Shown here: positions 7,440 to 14,174 of the stretch, piece by piece
Layout of the letters: every line of letters starts with the position of its first letter
Numbering within the stretch: the stretch's first letter is position 1
Assembly (NCBI GenBank): GCA_019236035.1
Contig: JAFAJU010000570.1
Coordinates: 1 to 17,709 of the forward strand
Origin: Verrucomicrobiota bacterium
GTDB taxonomy: Bacteria > Verrucomicrobiota > Verrucomicrobiia > Chthoniobacterales > JAFAMB01
DNA length: 17,709 nucleotides
Reading direction: 5' to 3'
Program-made: the position numbers and the translations under genes
The notes under the pieces: model-generated
Databases searched by the model: none
Told to the model about the DNA's origin: nothing
The model's input: only the letters and a program-made list of their open reading frames with translations

Positions 7440-8182
7440 TAATATTACCGGCGATCGACCTGTTGGACGGTCAGGTGGTGCGCTTGCGCGAAGGGAAGCT
7501 CCAGGATAAGACCGTGTATTCTGACGACCCGTTGGCGTTCGCCAGACGTTGGGAGGAGGAAGGCGGAAGCTGCCTGCACGTTGTGGACCTGAATGCGGCA
7601 TTTACCGGCGAGCCCCGAAACATCGAAATGATCAAACGACTCGTCAGCACATTGAATATCCCTGTGCAGGTCGGAGGCGGCATTCGCTCCCCGGAAGCGG
7701 CCGCGACTTTTATCAAAGTGGGTGTGTCGAGGGTGGTGATCGGGACCGGGGCGGTGGACAGCCCGATTTTTCTCGAGAATCTAGTTGATCGTTTTGGGGG
7801 CGACCGAATCGCCGTGAGCGTCGACGCAAAAGACGGTCACGTAGCCGTAAGAGGCTGGACCGAGATCACTTCCATCCACGTTCTTGATTTCATCCGTATG
7901 GTTGAGAAGCTGGGTGTCGGCACTATTATCTTTACGGATATCGCAACCGACGGAACGCTGATCGGACCAAACTTCCCTGCTCTCGAGAAAATTCTCGAGA
8001 GCACACAGTGTCAGGTGATTTCCAGCGGCGGCGTCGCGAACCTCGAACACATCAAGCAATTGGCTTTGATGCCGCGCCTTTACGGCACGATTATCGGCCG
8101 GGCACTTTTTGACGGTACCATCGATCTTGGGGAAGCTGTGGCATTGGCAAATTACCAGAGCGACGCTCGCGGCGCGGTCTAA
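7436..8182 (+). CDS. hisA: Phosphoribosylformimino-5-aminoimidazole carboxamide ribotide isomerase
   Basis: Cytoplasmic (beta-alpha)8-barrel enzyme that converts ProFAR to PRFAR by an Amadori rearrangement. 248 residues, the standard length. The catalytic Asp8 lies in LPAIDLLDG and the second Asp130 in VSVDAKDG. Phosphate-binding loops are VQVGGGIR (77-84), TDGTLIGPN (171-179) and SSGG (196-199), the arrangement expected for HisA rather than HisF. The ATG overlaps the hisH stop as ATGA, so it is translationally coupled. In many bacteria hisF follows directly, but here the next gene is convergent, so hisF must lie elsewhere. A strong intrinsic-type hairpin follows at 8274. Confidence 0.97.
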   Translation: MIILPAIDLLDGQVVRLREGKLQDKTVYSDDPLAFARRWEEEGGSCLHVVDLNAAFTGEPRNIEMIKRLVSTLNIPVQVGGGIRSPEAAATFIKVGVSRVVIGTGAVDSPIFLENLVDRFGGDRIAVSVDAKDGHVAVRGWTEITSIHVLDFIRMVEKLGVGTIIFTDIATDGTLIGPNFPALEKILESTQCQVISSGGVANLEHIKQLALMPRLYGTIIGRALFDGTIDLGEAVALANYQSDARGAV

Positions 8183-8245
8183 GTAGGCGAAGCGTCCCGC
8201 TTTGCTCCGTCCTTGAGTTCTCGAGTGCTTGATTCTATTCCGTCC

Positions 8246-8448
8246 ACCGCGAAGCGGTTAGAGACCATAGAAGCCCAGGCCTTGTAGGCCTGGGTTTTTG
8301 CCAAAAGGAACTCGCCCTGAAAGCTGAAAGGGCATCCGAATGCGATGGTTATCAGCCGTTCCCGTCGGTCGCCCCTTCAGGGCGGATTTTGGATGGAGCT
8401 TTCCCAGGCCTGAAGGCCTGGGCTGTTCTGTTAAACCGCTTCGCGGTT
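8246..8448. repeat. MITE-like imperfect palindrome built of five hairpins
   Basis: The gap between convergent hisA and prc (8183-8506) holds no gene. Its two ends are inverted copies. The left end has ACCGC-GAA-GCGGTT (8246-8259), about 15 bp, then a CCCAGGCCT/AGGCCTGGG hairpin (8274-8294). The right end has the hairpin CCCAGGCCT-GA-AGGCCTGGG (8403-8422), then AACCGC-TTC-GCGGTT (8434-8448). Aligned as reverse complements, the outer 46-49 bp match closely apart from a short gap. Between them lie GCCCT/AGGGC (8314-8333) and CGCCC-CTTCA-GGGCG (8370-8384). No transposase is present. This is the structure of a non-autonomous, hairpin-rich intergenic repeat; I recall similar modules scattered in Verrucomicrobiota genomes, but copy number cannot be judged here. 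Confidence 0.7.
8274..8299 (+). terminator. Intrinsic terminator downstream of hisA
   Basis: A perfect 9-bp GC-rich stem CCCAGGCCT/AGGCCTGGG with a TGT loop is followed at once by TTTTT (8295-8299). It lies about 90 bp after the hisA stop and is also the left inner hairpin of the repeat module. On the minus strand no T-tract follows, so it would act mainly on plus-strand transcripts. Confidence 0.65.
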
Positions 8449-8506
8449 CGCTCAAATCGACGCCTACGTCGGACGCACGAAAGCCCATCGCTACCACAAA
8501 CCAGAT

Positions 8507-10693
8507 TTACCGCCCGACCGTGCGGGGCGATTTAGCGAGTTCAATCAAGTCAGAAAGAATATTGAGCGACTCCCGTTTTGCAGGATCGCTGTCGGCGAGA
8601 CTGGTTGAATCATCATCATCGAGCGCCTCTTCAACCGGGTTATCACCCGGCCGCGCCGCCTTGGTTTTCGCCGACTTTTGAGCGGTCGTATCCGGCTTCT
8701 GCTCGAGTTTGAGCTGTGGCTTATCGAGATCAGCCAAAGTCAATTCAAACGTTCTGGAATGATCGTCGTTCTCCGCCTTCTTTCGGTCCGCTTCTTCTTT
8801 TTCTCTTTGCTTGGCCTCCTTCGCCATCTCGTCTCGGCGAATTGATTCATTGAGCGACAGCCGATTGTTCTTCAGCCTCTCATCCAGGCGGTGGATATCA
8901 TCGGAGATATCCTGAAACTGGGCATCCTGACTTACACGGTTCGCAGAACGCTGGCGCAAGTCATCCACAAAAAGTGCTTTTCGATTCGCCGCGACATCAA
9001 TCGGAGCCGGCTCCACTTCATCGTATGCCAACGGGTGCTCAAGCGCAGATTCTCCAAACTCACTGTTATCCGTGAGCGACGGCAGCTTGACGTCAGCGAC
9101 AACACCACGTAACTGGGTTGACCCACCCGCCACGCGATAGAACTTTTGAACGGTCAGCTTCAGGGCTCCCGCATCGTTTGACGAGTTGCCAAGCATCGGC
9201 ATGAATCTTCCCAGCTCTAACATTGTTTGAACGGTGCCCTTACCGAACGTGCTGGAGTCGCCAATGATCAAGGCACGCCCATAATCCTGCATCGCCGCCG
9301 CAAAGATTTCACTGGCTGAGGCACTGAGCTTGTTAACCAGCACGATCATCGGCCCGGTGTACAGAGCGTTGCCCTCGCGATCCTTCAACACGTCGATATC
9401 TCCATTCGCATCTTTCACCTGAACGACGGGCCCTTGATTGATAAATAGCCCGCTCATTTTAATGGCTTCGTCTAGCGAGCCGCCCCCATCTCGCCGTAGA
9501 TCGACGATCAGTCCTTGAATCTGCTCCTGCTCCAGCCGCTTGATGAGCGCTGCAACATCGCGGGATGTACTCTTACCTGTTCGTGACTTTTCCATGTCCT
9601 GGTAGAACGACGGCAGCGTAATCCACCCTAGTTTTTGGATAGATCCATCCGGCATGTCTTTCTCGATGATTTCGGCCTTCGCTTCCTGTTCGGTGAGCTT
9701 CACGTTGTCGCGGACTAACTCTACAATGCGCCGCTTGGACGGATCGTTGGCGTTTGCCGGAATCACCTGGAGCCGGACTACCGTACCCTTTTTTCCACGA
9801 ATCATTTCGACCACCTTGTCGAGCTTCATGTCGACGGTATCCACAAAAGGCTCCTTACCTTGCGAGACCGCGGCTATTCTATCGCCAACGCTCATTTTAC
9901 CGCTCATCTGCGCAGGACCTCCCGGCAACAACCGCTGGACCTTTGCGTATCCATCGTCGGAACGTAATTCCGCCCCAATCCCGGTCAGCGAGAGCCGCAT
10001 ATTAATTTCGAAACTCTCAAGATCGGAGCGCCCGAGGTATTCAGAGTGCGGATCGTATGATTGCGCGACGGCATTCAAAAAGAGCTGGTTAAGGTCCTCG
10101 TCATCGCGTTCTTCCACACTCTTGAGCAGCTGGTCGTATCTCCGACCTACGACCTTAGGCCCGGGATCGACCGCAAACTTATTCAGTTTTTCCTGGAGCA
10201 ACTCTCCCTCGATTCGGTCTTTCCACAACACGTCCGCCTCAATGATGTTAGCCGGCCACGGTTCCTTCCGGCGGTCCAGTGCTACCGTGCGGCTGGTCTT
10301 AAAACTGTAGTCTTTCTTCAGCAGTTGATGGATTTTTCCGACCCGATCTTCCAGCCGCGCCTTGAACACAAGGTGGATGTCTTTCGCAGGCTGCAGGTCT
10401 CCAAGCAAGATGCTGTCACCCAATGTCCCCGCGTACTTCTTGGTGAATTGATCAATATCCTCCTGGGTGAAGAAAAGTTTATTGTAGTCCAAATTCTCAA
10501 GGTAGGTTTCCAGAATACGCTTCGACATTTCGGTGTCGAGTTTCTGCCGGCTGTAATGCCCTTGTTCAAGGAGGCGACCAACGGTAATGGCCACTTGGCG
10601 CGGGTCGGCGGCATTCGGCTTCTCTTCCGCGAGAAGCAAAGCGGTATTCAAAAGCGACAAAACTGCGGCAGCGGCTATACTAATAGTTTTCAT
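8507..10693 (-). CDS. prc: Tail-specific (C-terminal processing) protease, S41 family
   Basis: Periplasmic serine protease that degrades or trims proteins from their C-termini and takes part in envelope quality control. The start at 10693 is preferred over the longer frame to 10798, because it begins a clean signal peptide (1-22, cleavage near LLLA|EE). After an N-terminal helical domain (about 30-220), a PDZ domain spans about 232-320 (TGIGAEL, GGPA, VGDRIAAV). The S41 core covers about 355-545, with Ser459 in KLSASASEIF, Asp470 in AMQDYG and Lys485 in FGKGTVQ. A Tsp-type C-terminal domain (555-700) contains a highly charged segment (605-645). The total of 728 residues is slightly longer than E. 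coli Prc. The gene is convergent with hisA and divergent from the MBL-fold gene. Confidence 0.95.
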   Translation of the reverse strand: MKTISIAAAAVLSLLNTALLLAEEKPNAADPRQVAITVGRLLEQGHYSRQKLDTEMSKRILETYLENLDYNKLFFTQEDIDQFTKKYAGTLGDSILLGDLQPAKDIHLVFKARLEDRVGKIHQLLKKDYSFKTSRTVALDRRKEPWPANIIEADVLWKDRIEGELLQEKLNKFAVDPGPKVVGRRYDQLLKSVEERDDEDLNQLFLNAVAQSYDPHSEYLGRSDLESFEINMRLSLTGIGAELRSDDGYAKVQRLLPGGPAQMSGKMSVGDRIAAVSQGKEPFVDTVDMKLDKVVEMIRGKKGTVVRLQVIPANANDPSKRRIVELVRDNVKLTEQEAKAEIIEKDMPDGSIQKLGWITLPSFYQDMEKSRTGKSTSRDVAALIKRLEQEQIQGLIVDLRRDGGGSLDEAIKMSGLFINQGPVVQVKDANGDIDVLKDREGNALYTGPMIVLVNKLSASASEIFAAAMQDYGRALIIGDSSTFGKGTVQTMLELGRFMPMLGNSSNDAGALKLTVQKFYRVAGGSTQLRGVVADVKLPSLTDNSEFGESALEHPLAYDEVEPAPIDVAANRKALFVDDLRQRSANRVSQDAQFQDISDDIHRLDERLKNNRLSLNESIRRDEMAKEAKQREKEEADRKKAENDDHSRTFELTLADLDKPQLKLEQKPDTTAQKSAKTKAARPGDNPVEEALDDDDSTSLADSDPAKRESLNILSDLIELAKSPRTVGR

Positions 10694-10752
10694 GCGTCGA
10701 CCAAAGTGCACATTGACACAACGGTGTAAGAGTTCGGGCCTTAAGCCAATAA

Positions 10753-10788
10753 TCTGATGTATTTCTGATGTATTCCAAATTTCGGAAT
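10753..10788. promoter_or_regulatory. Tandem 11-bp direct repeat plus inverted repeat in a divergent promoter
   Basis: The 106-bp gap between prc and the MBL-fold gene contains two perfect, adjacent copies of TCTGATGTATT (10753-10763 and 10764-10774). They are 11 bp apart, about one helical turn. ATTCC (10772-10776) and GGAAT (10784-10788) then flank an AAATTTC core. This fits a site for a regulator that controls both genes, but no regulator is identified. A TTGACA at 10713-10718 has no matching -10. Confidence 0.4.
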
Positions 10789-10799
10789 CTCTCTTCACT

Positions 10800-11414
10800 A
10801 TGCTTCACTTTCAAACGTTTATTGGGGGTATTTTCGATACGAATGCCTATCTTGTGCAGGCACCGGGGGGAAACATTCTCTTTGATGCGCCGACGGGTTC
10901 CTCGGATTGGGTCCGCGATCTGGCGGTAAGACCCGACCTCCTCCTGGTCACACACGGCCACATCGATCATATCGATGACGCGGCGAAAATAAAACGTATA
11001 TTCAAGTGTCCGGTTGCATTTCACCGAGAGGGAATTCCTCTCATCACAGATCCGAATTTTTTCAAAGAGCTCGGGCTTTTTTTGGAAACGGAACCTGTTC
11101 AGCCTGATTTTTTGATTGAGGAGACACCCGAAATTGACTTCTGCGGAATCCCTTTTCGAGTTCTCCTTGTTCCCGGCCATTGTCCTGGGAGTCTCTGTTT
11201 CTACTCGGCCGATCACCAGCTCCTCTTCGCCGGAGACGTGCTCTTTGCGGGAAGCATAGGCCGGACTGACCTGCCGGGAGGCGATCACGAACTGCTGATA
11301 CGCGGCATTCACGAAAAGATTCTTACTTTGCCGGACAAAACCGTGGTACTGCCGGGCCATGGGCCCCGTACCACCATTGGCGATGAACGGCGCGACAATC
11401 CGTTTCTGCGATAG
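10800..11414 (+). CDS. Metallo-beta-lactamase-fold hydrolase, glyoxalase II-like
   Basis: 204 residues, the size of short glyoxalase-II-like MBL proteins of the YcbL type. The zinc-binding motif THGHIDHID (51-59) gives His52, His54, Asp56 and His57. It is followed by His127 in VPGHCPGS, Asp146 in FAGDVLF and His187 in LPGHGP, a complete dinuclear metal site. The segment FAGSIGRTDLPGGD (149-162) is typical of this subgroup. No signal peptide is present, so a cytoplasmic enzyme is expected, perhaps hydrolysing a thioester such as S-lactoylglutathione, though the substrate cannot be read from sequence. The ATG at 10800 has only a weak GGAA upstream. The gene is divergent from prc. Confidence 0.9.
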   Translation: MLHFQTFIGGIFDTNAYLVQAPGGNILFDAPTGSSDWVRDLAVRPDLLLVTHGHIDHIDDAAKIKRIFKCPVAFHREGIPLITDPNFFKELGLFLETEPVQPDFLIEETPEIDFCGIPFRVLLVPGHCPGSLCFYSADHQLLFAGDVLFAGSIGRTDLPGGDHELLIRGIHEKILTLPDKTVVLPGHGPRTTIGDERRDNPFLR

Positions 11415-11443
11415 AACAGCCGGCGCACACCTGTCCGAACAGA

Positions 11444-11920
11444 TTAATTCAATACCGATTGGATTTGGCTTTCGGTCAGGTCCATCGGATGCCCGGTCCA
11501 GACAATTTTGCCTCCTTTATCCACTAAAAATGCTGTCGGAATCACCTGGATACCAAACTGTTTATAGATCGAATTTGGCGTATTGATGGCTACATTGTAC
11601 TCCATCGGAATCTGCTTCTGAAACTTTGTCACCGTAGCCTCGTCTTCGTCTGTGATCCCGACAATCTCCAGGCCTTTGGGCTTGTATTTCGCATAGATCT
11701 CGTTGAGGTGCGGAATACTTTTTCGGCACGGCGGGCACCAGGTCGCCCAGAACTCCACCAAAAGCGGTCTACCGGTGAGCTCAGGTTGTTTGCCCAAGTA
11801 GTTCAAACTAAGTGTTGGCAACGGGTCGCCCGCTTTAGGAACGACCATCTGGGCATGCACGGATGCCGCGGGCATCCCAACAAGCCAGGCAATACATACA
11901 GCTATAGCGATTTTCTTCAT
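11444..11920 (-). CDS. TlpA-like thioredoxin-fold protein, exported
   Basis: 158 residues from the ATG at 11920. A longer frame to 11959 would overlap the fabZ-like 3' end and hide the signal peptide. Residues 1-23 are a signal peptide (basic MKK, hydrophobic core, cleavage near VHA|Q). The mature protein has the TlpA/ResA-type layout: a leading strand with 'GDPLPTLSL', EFWATWCPPCRK with the redox pair Cys62/Cys65, 'GLEIVGIT', the insertion typical of TlpA (about 92-112) and the cis-proline Pro128 in VIPTAFLVD. It probably reduces or exchanges disulfides in the periplasm, for example in cytochrome c maturation, but the partner is unknown. It follows the FabZ-like gene by 19 bp on the same strand, so the two are probably co-transcribed. 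Confidence 0.92.
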   Translation of the reverse strand: MKKIAIAVCIAWLVGMPAASVHAQMVVPKAGDPLPTLSLNYLGKQPELTGRPLLVEFWATWCPPCRKSIPHLNEIYAKYKPKGLEIVGITDEDEATVTKFQKQIPMEYNVAINTPNSIYKQFGIQVIPTAFLVDKGGKIVWTGHPMDLTESQIQSVLN

Positions 11921-11939
11921 TGATATCTTTGTCGTCGGT

Positions 11940-12353
11940 TTATTTGCTTGGAGACACATTGGCGAGAATTATTTGTCCTTCTGCAACCAGATCGCGTCCA
12001 ACCCTTGCTTCCACGGTACATTGCACAAGACCGGCAGTATCTCCCATTTTGCAGGCTCTAAAGCCAATCGTTTCGTCGGGCCGAACTGGGCGCAAAAATT
12101 TCATGGATCGAATCGCAGTCAGCAAAAACATTTTCCCTGGCCCACCGACCGCTATCCCCGCGGTTTGGGCCATTCCTTCAACTAGGAGCACGCCCGGCAC
12201 AATCGCATTCCCAGGAAAATGTCCTGCGAAGAAAGATTCACCTCTCCGGAAGGTCTTTGAGCATTCTGCGAGCGAGCCGGCTTCAAGCTTCTCAACTGAT
12301 TCCACGAAAATAAACGGCTCCCGGTGTGGTAATCCGAGAGAGATTGGATCCAT
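11940..12353 (-). CDS. FabZ-like 3-hydroxyacyl-ACP dehydratase (hotdog fold)
   Basis: 137 residues, close to the FabZ length. LPHREPF (8-14) is the conserved N-terminal motif. GHFPGNAIVPGVLLVE (44-59) contains the catalytic His45 and Glu59 on the central hot-dog helix. FabZ removes water from (3R)-hydroxyacyl-ACP in fatty-acid elongation, in the cytoplasm. The residue after the Glu is Gly rather than the usual Ala (VEGMAQ), a small departure shared by some FabZ-like proteins outside the core cluster. No lpxA, lpxC or other lipid A genes adjoin it; instead it is paired with a tlpA-like gene 19 bp downstream. It may therefore be an accessory dehydratase rather than the main FabZ. The start at 12353 fits the family N-terminus. 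Confidence 0.88.
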   Translation of the reverse strand: MDPISLGLPHREPFIFVESVEKLEAGSLAECSKTFRRGESFFAGHFPGNAIVPGVLLVEGMAQTAGIAVGGPGKMFLLTAIRSMKFLRPVRPDETIGFRACKMGDTAGLVQCTVEARVGRDLVAEGQIILANVSPSK

Positions 12354-12362
12354 TTCGCTAGC

Positions 12363-12476
12363 CTACCATGGATCACGGCTTCTGGTAGGGAGGCGCTTTC
12401 GGGCGTCCGGGAATGGCCAAACGCTGTCAGGGAGGCTCGGCAGGGCGAGGCTCCGCCGACAGGGCTTCTCCCTTCC
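12363..12476. repeat. Decayed GC-rich intergenic repeat between divergent genes
   Basis: The 157-bp gap between the fabZ-like gene and sufS contains CTACCA/TGGTAG (12363-12388). Next come the stretch GTAGGGAGGCGCTTTC with a GGGCGTCCGGGAATGGCC continuation, and GCTCGGC...GCCGAC arms around GGGCGAGGCTCC (12435-12459). From memory, 'GGTAGGGAGGCGCTTCCG' and 'GGCTCGGCAGGAGCC' strings recur in Verrucomicrobiota intergenic DNA. Here the symmetry is imperfect, which suggests an old copy. No coding potential is seen. Confidence 0.45.
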
Positions 12477-12484
12477 TTGCATCT

Positions 12485-12506
12485 CTTTGCAGCAAAGCGG
12501 AAGGTG
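12485..12506 (+). promoter_or_regulatory. Palindrome and Shine-Dalgarno directly upstream of sufS
   Basis: CTTTGC-A-GCAAAG (12485-12497) is a perfect 6+1+6 palindrome. Two bases later GGAAGGTG (12499-12506) is a good Shine-Dalgarno for the GTG start at 12511. In the message, the hairpin would sit right against the ribosome-binding site; in the DNA, it could be an operator for sulfur or iron control. Neither role is shown. Confidence 0.4.
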
Positions 12507-12510
12507 AACT

Positions 12511-13746
12511 GTGGTGGTAAATTCGTTAGCCGAGCGTTACCGGGCAGACTTCCCGATCTTAGACCAGAAAGTCAACGGGTTTCCTCTGGTCTACCTGGAC
12601 AATGCTGCATCGACCCAGCACCCGAACTGCGTGATCGATGAAATCGCGCGGTACTACCGAGAAGATCACGCTAACGTTCATCGCGGCATACACGCCTTGA
12701 GCTCTCGCTCTACAAAGCTCTACGAAGATGCTCGGGCCCGTGCGGCCCGATTTCTGGGCGCTGCCTCCGCGGATTCGATCATCTTCACCAGAGGAACGAC
12801 GGAAGGAATCAACCTGGTTGCGACTTCCTGGGGCACGGCCCACCTCGGTCCTGGAGACGTCATCTTGATCACCGAAATGGAGCATCACGCCAATCTTATC
12901 CCCTGGCAAATAGCTGCGCGGCGGACCGGTGCTTCTCTTCAATACCTAGCGGTCCATGGCGACGAGGGGACCATCGACTGGTCCGACCTGGAACGCTTAT
13001 TGAGCCAAAACCGGGTTCGGTTATTGGCGTTCACCCACATCTCGAATTCGCTCGGATGCATCAATCCGGTTCGCGCGATTTGCGCGACGGCTCGACGACA
13101 CGGTGTTACCACTCTGGTGGACGCCGCGCAAAGCGCCGGTCATGCCCCCATCAATGTACAGGAACTTGATTGCGACTTTCTCGTCTTCTCTGGGCATAAA
13201 TGCTGCGGACCCACCGGTATTGGCATCCTTTACGGCAATCCCGCGGTTTTGGACGATATGCAGCCGTATCAATTTGGCGGAGAAATGATCTCACGGGTGA
13301 CTTACGAATCGGCGGACTGGAAACCCGGGCCGCATCGATTTGAAGCCGGGACACCGCACATTGCAGGTGCAATCGGGCTGAACGTTGCCATGGATTACCT
13401 TGAAACAATCGGCCGCCCGGCTATACAGGCGAATGATCATCACCTCGGAGAAGTCGCTTACGAACGACTTTCGCGTCTCCCTGGCATCAGGATACTTGGA
13501 CCGCGGCGCGAGCGCGCTGGTCTGATCAGTTTCCAGTTGGGAGCTACCCATGCACATGATCTCGTGGCTTACGCTGATCAGTTCGGCATAGCGTTGAGAG
13601 GCGGGCATCATTGCAACCAGCCGCTCATGCGAAAACTGGGTCTCCAGGCGACGGCGCGCGCCAGTTTCTATTTTTACAACACGGAAAGCGAGATTGACCG
13701 TTTGGTCGAAGTATTGGAGGCCGCAATTAAATATTTTGGAGCCTGA
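12511..13746 (+). CDS. sufS: Cysteine desulfurase, SufS type
   Basis: PLP enzyme that takes sulfur from cysteine as a persulfide for Fe-S cluster assembly, in the cytoplasm. 411 residues. YLDNAAST (28-35), the ANVHRGIHALS segment (54-64), EHHANL (124-129), VDAAQSAGH (203-211) and FSGHK with the PLP lysine Lys230 are all present. RGGHHC places the sulfur-accepting Cys368 in the short loop typical of group II (SufS/CsdA) enzymes, and RASFYFYNTE (383-392) matches the family C-terminus. The GTG start at 12511 follows a good Shine-Dalgarno; a second GTG at 12514 is also possible. The stop overlaps the sufU start (TGATG), so the pair is coupled. No sufB, sufC or sufD genes lie in this window. Confidence 0.96.
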   Translation: MVVNSLAERYRADFPILDQKVNGFPLVYLDNAASTQHPNCVIDEIARYYREDHANVHRGIHALSSRSTKLYEDARARAARFLGAASADSIIFTRGTTEGINLVATSWGTAHLGPGDVILITEMEHHANLIPWQIAARRTGASLQYLAVHGDEGTIDWSDLERLLSQNRVRLLAFTHISNSLGCINPVRAICATARRHGVTTLVDAAQSAGHAPINVQELDCDFLVFSGHKCCGPTGIGILYGNPAVLDDMQPYQFGGEMISRVTYESADWKPGPHRFEAGTPHIAGAIGLNVAMDYLETIGRPAIQANDHHLGEVAYERLSRLPGIRILGPRRERAGLISFQLGATHAHDLVAYADQFGIALRGGHHCNQPLMRKLGLQATARASFYFYNTESEIDRLVEVLEAAIKYFGA

Positions 13747-14174
13747 TGGAGATCGACGAACTTTACCAAACGATCATCTTGGATCATTCGAAGCGGCCTA
13801 GAAATTTCGGGGAGCTTCCTCCGCCTGCGACCAAAGGCGAAGGGTACAATCCTTCCTGCGGTGACGAAGTAGTCGTATTTATCAGCCAATCGCCGCAGGG
13901 AACAATCGAACAAGTTCGTTTTACCGGCCAGGCTTGTGCAATCTGCACGGCTTCGACTTCGCTGATGACAACTCAGGTCAAAGGAAAAACCGTGGCTGAA
14001 GCCCTTGGCCTGAAGCGAACATTCATCGATTTCCTTACCCAAGATGCGATACCGGCGACCGGTCTCGGGAATTTGCAGGCTCTGGCGGGCGTAAAAAAGT
14101 TTCCGCAACGACTGAAGTGTGCGACTCTCGGATGGCACGCGCTGGAAGGGGCTCTGAAAACCAATGTTGGCTGA
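13746..14174 (+). CDS. sufU: SufU-type sulfur-transfer protein (IscU-like fold)
   Basis: 142 residues. Partner of SufS that receives its persulfide sulfur through a zinc exchange and passes it to the scaffold. YNPSCGD (34-40) gives Cys38 and Asp40. CAIC (64-67) lies in the family block 'G.ACAICTAS', and Cys125 in RLKCATLGWHAL completes the zinc/cluster site. The stretch between the second and third ligands and the 'FPQR..C..L.W' ending (from about 119) fit SufU rather than IscU, and no LPPVK chaperone motif is present. A GGAG (13738-13741) precedes the ATG by four bases inside sufS. The 3' end overlaps the next gene by 11 bases. The order sufS-sufU is the usual one in Gram-positive bacteria and several other phyla. 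Confidence 0.95.
   Translation: MEIDELYQTIILDHSKRPRNFGELPPPATKGEGYNPSCGDEVVVFISQSPQGTIEQVRFTGQACAICTASTSLMTTQVKGKTVAEALGLKRTFIDFLTQDAIPATGLGNLQALAGVKKFPQRLKCATLGWHALEGALKTNVG

Noticed and set aside
9654..10310. 218-codon plus-strand open frame opposite prc
   Set aside because: It is antisense to the clearly conserved S41 protease, is Ser/Arg-rich without a domain, and has no ribosome-binding site of note.
10694..10798. Longer N-terminus for the tail-specific protease
   Set aside because: It would bury the signal peptide that begins at 10693 and would run through the presumed divergent promoter.
10680..11360. 226-codon minus-strand open frame opposite the MBL-fold gene
   Set aside because: It lies antisense across the metal-binding motifs of the MBL-fold protein and the start of prc; its composition is that of a shadow frame.
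11920..12507. 195-codon plus-strand open frame opposite the fabZ-like gene
   Set aside because: It is antisense to the conserved dehydratase and extends into repeat DNA; no recognisable domain.
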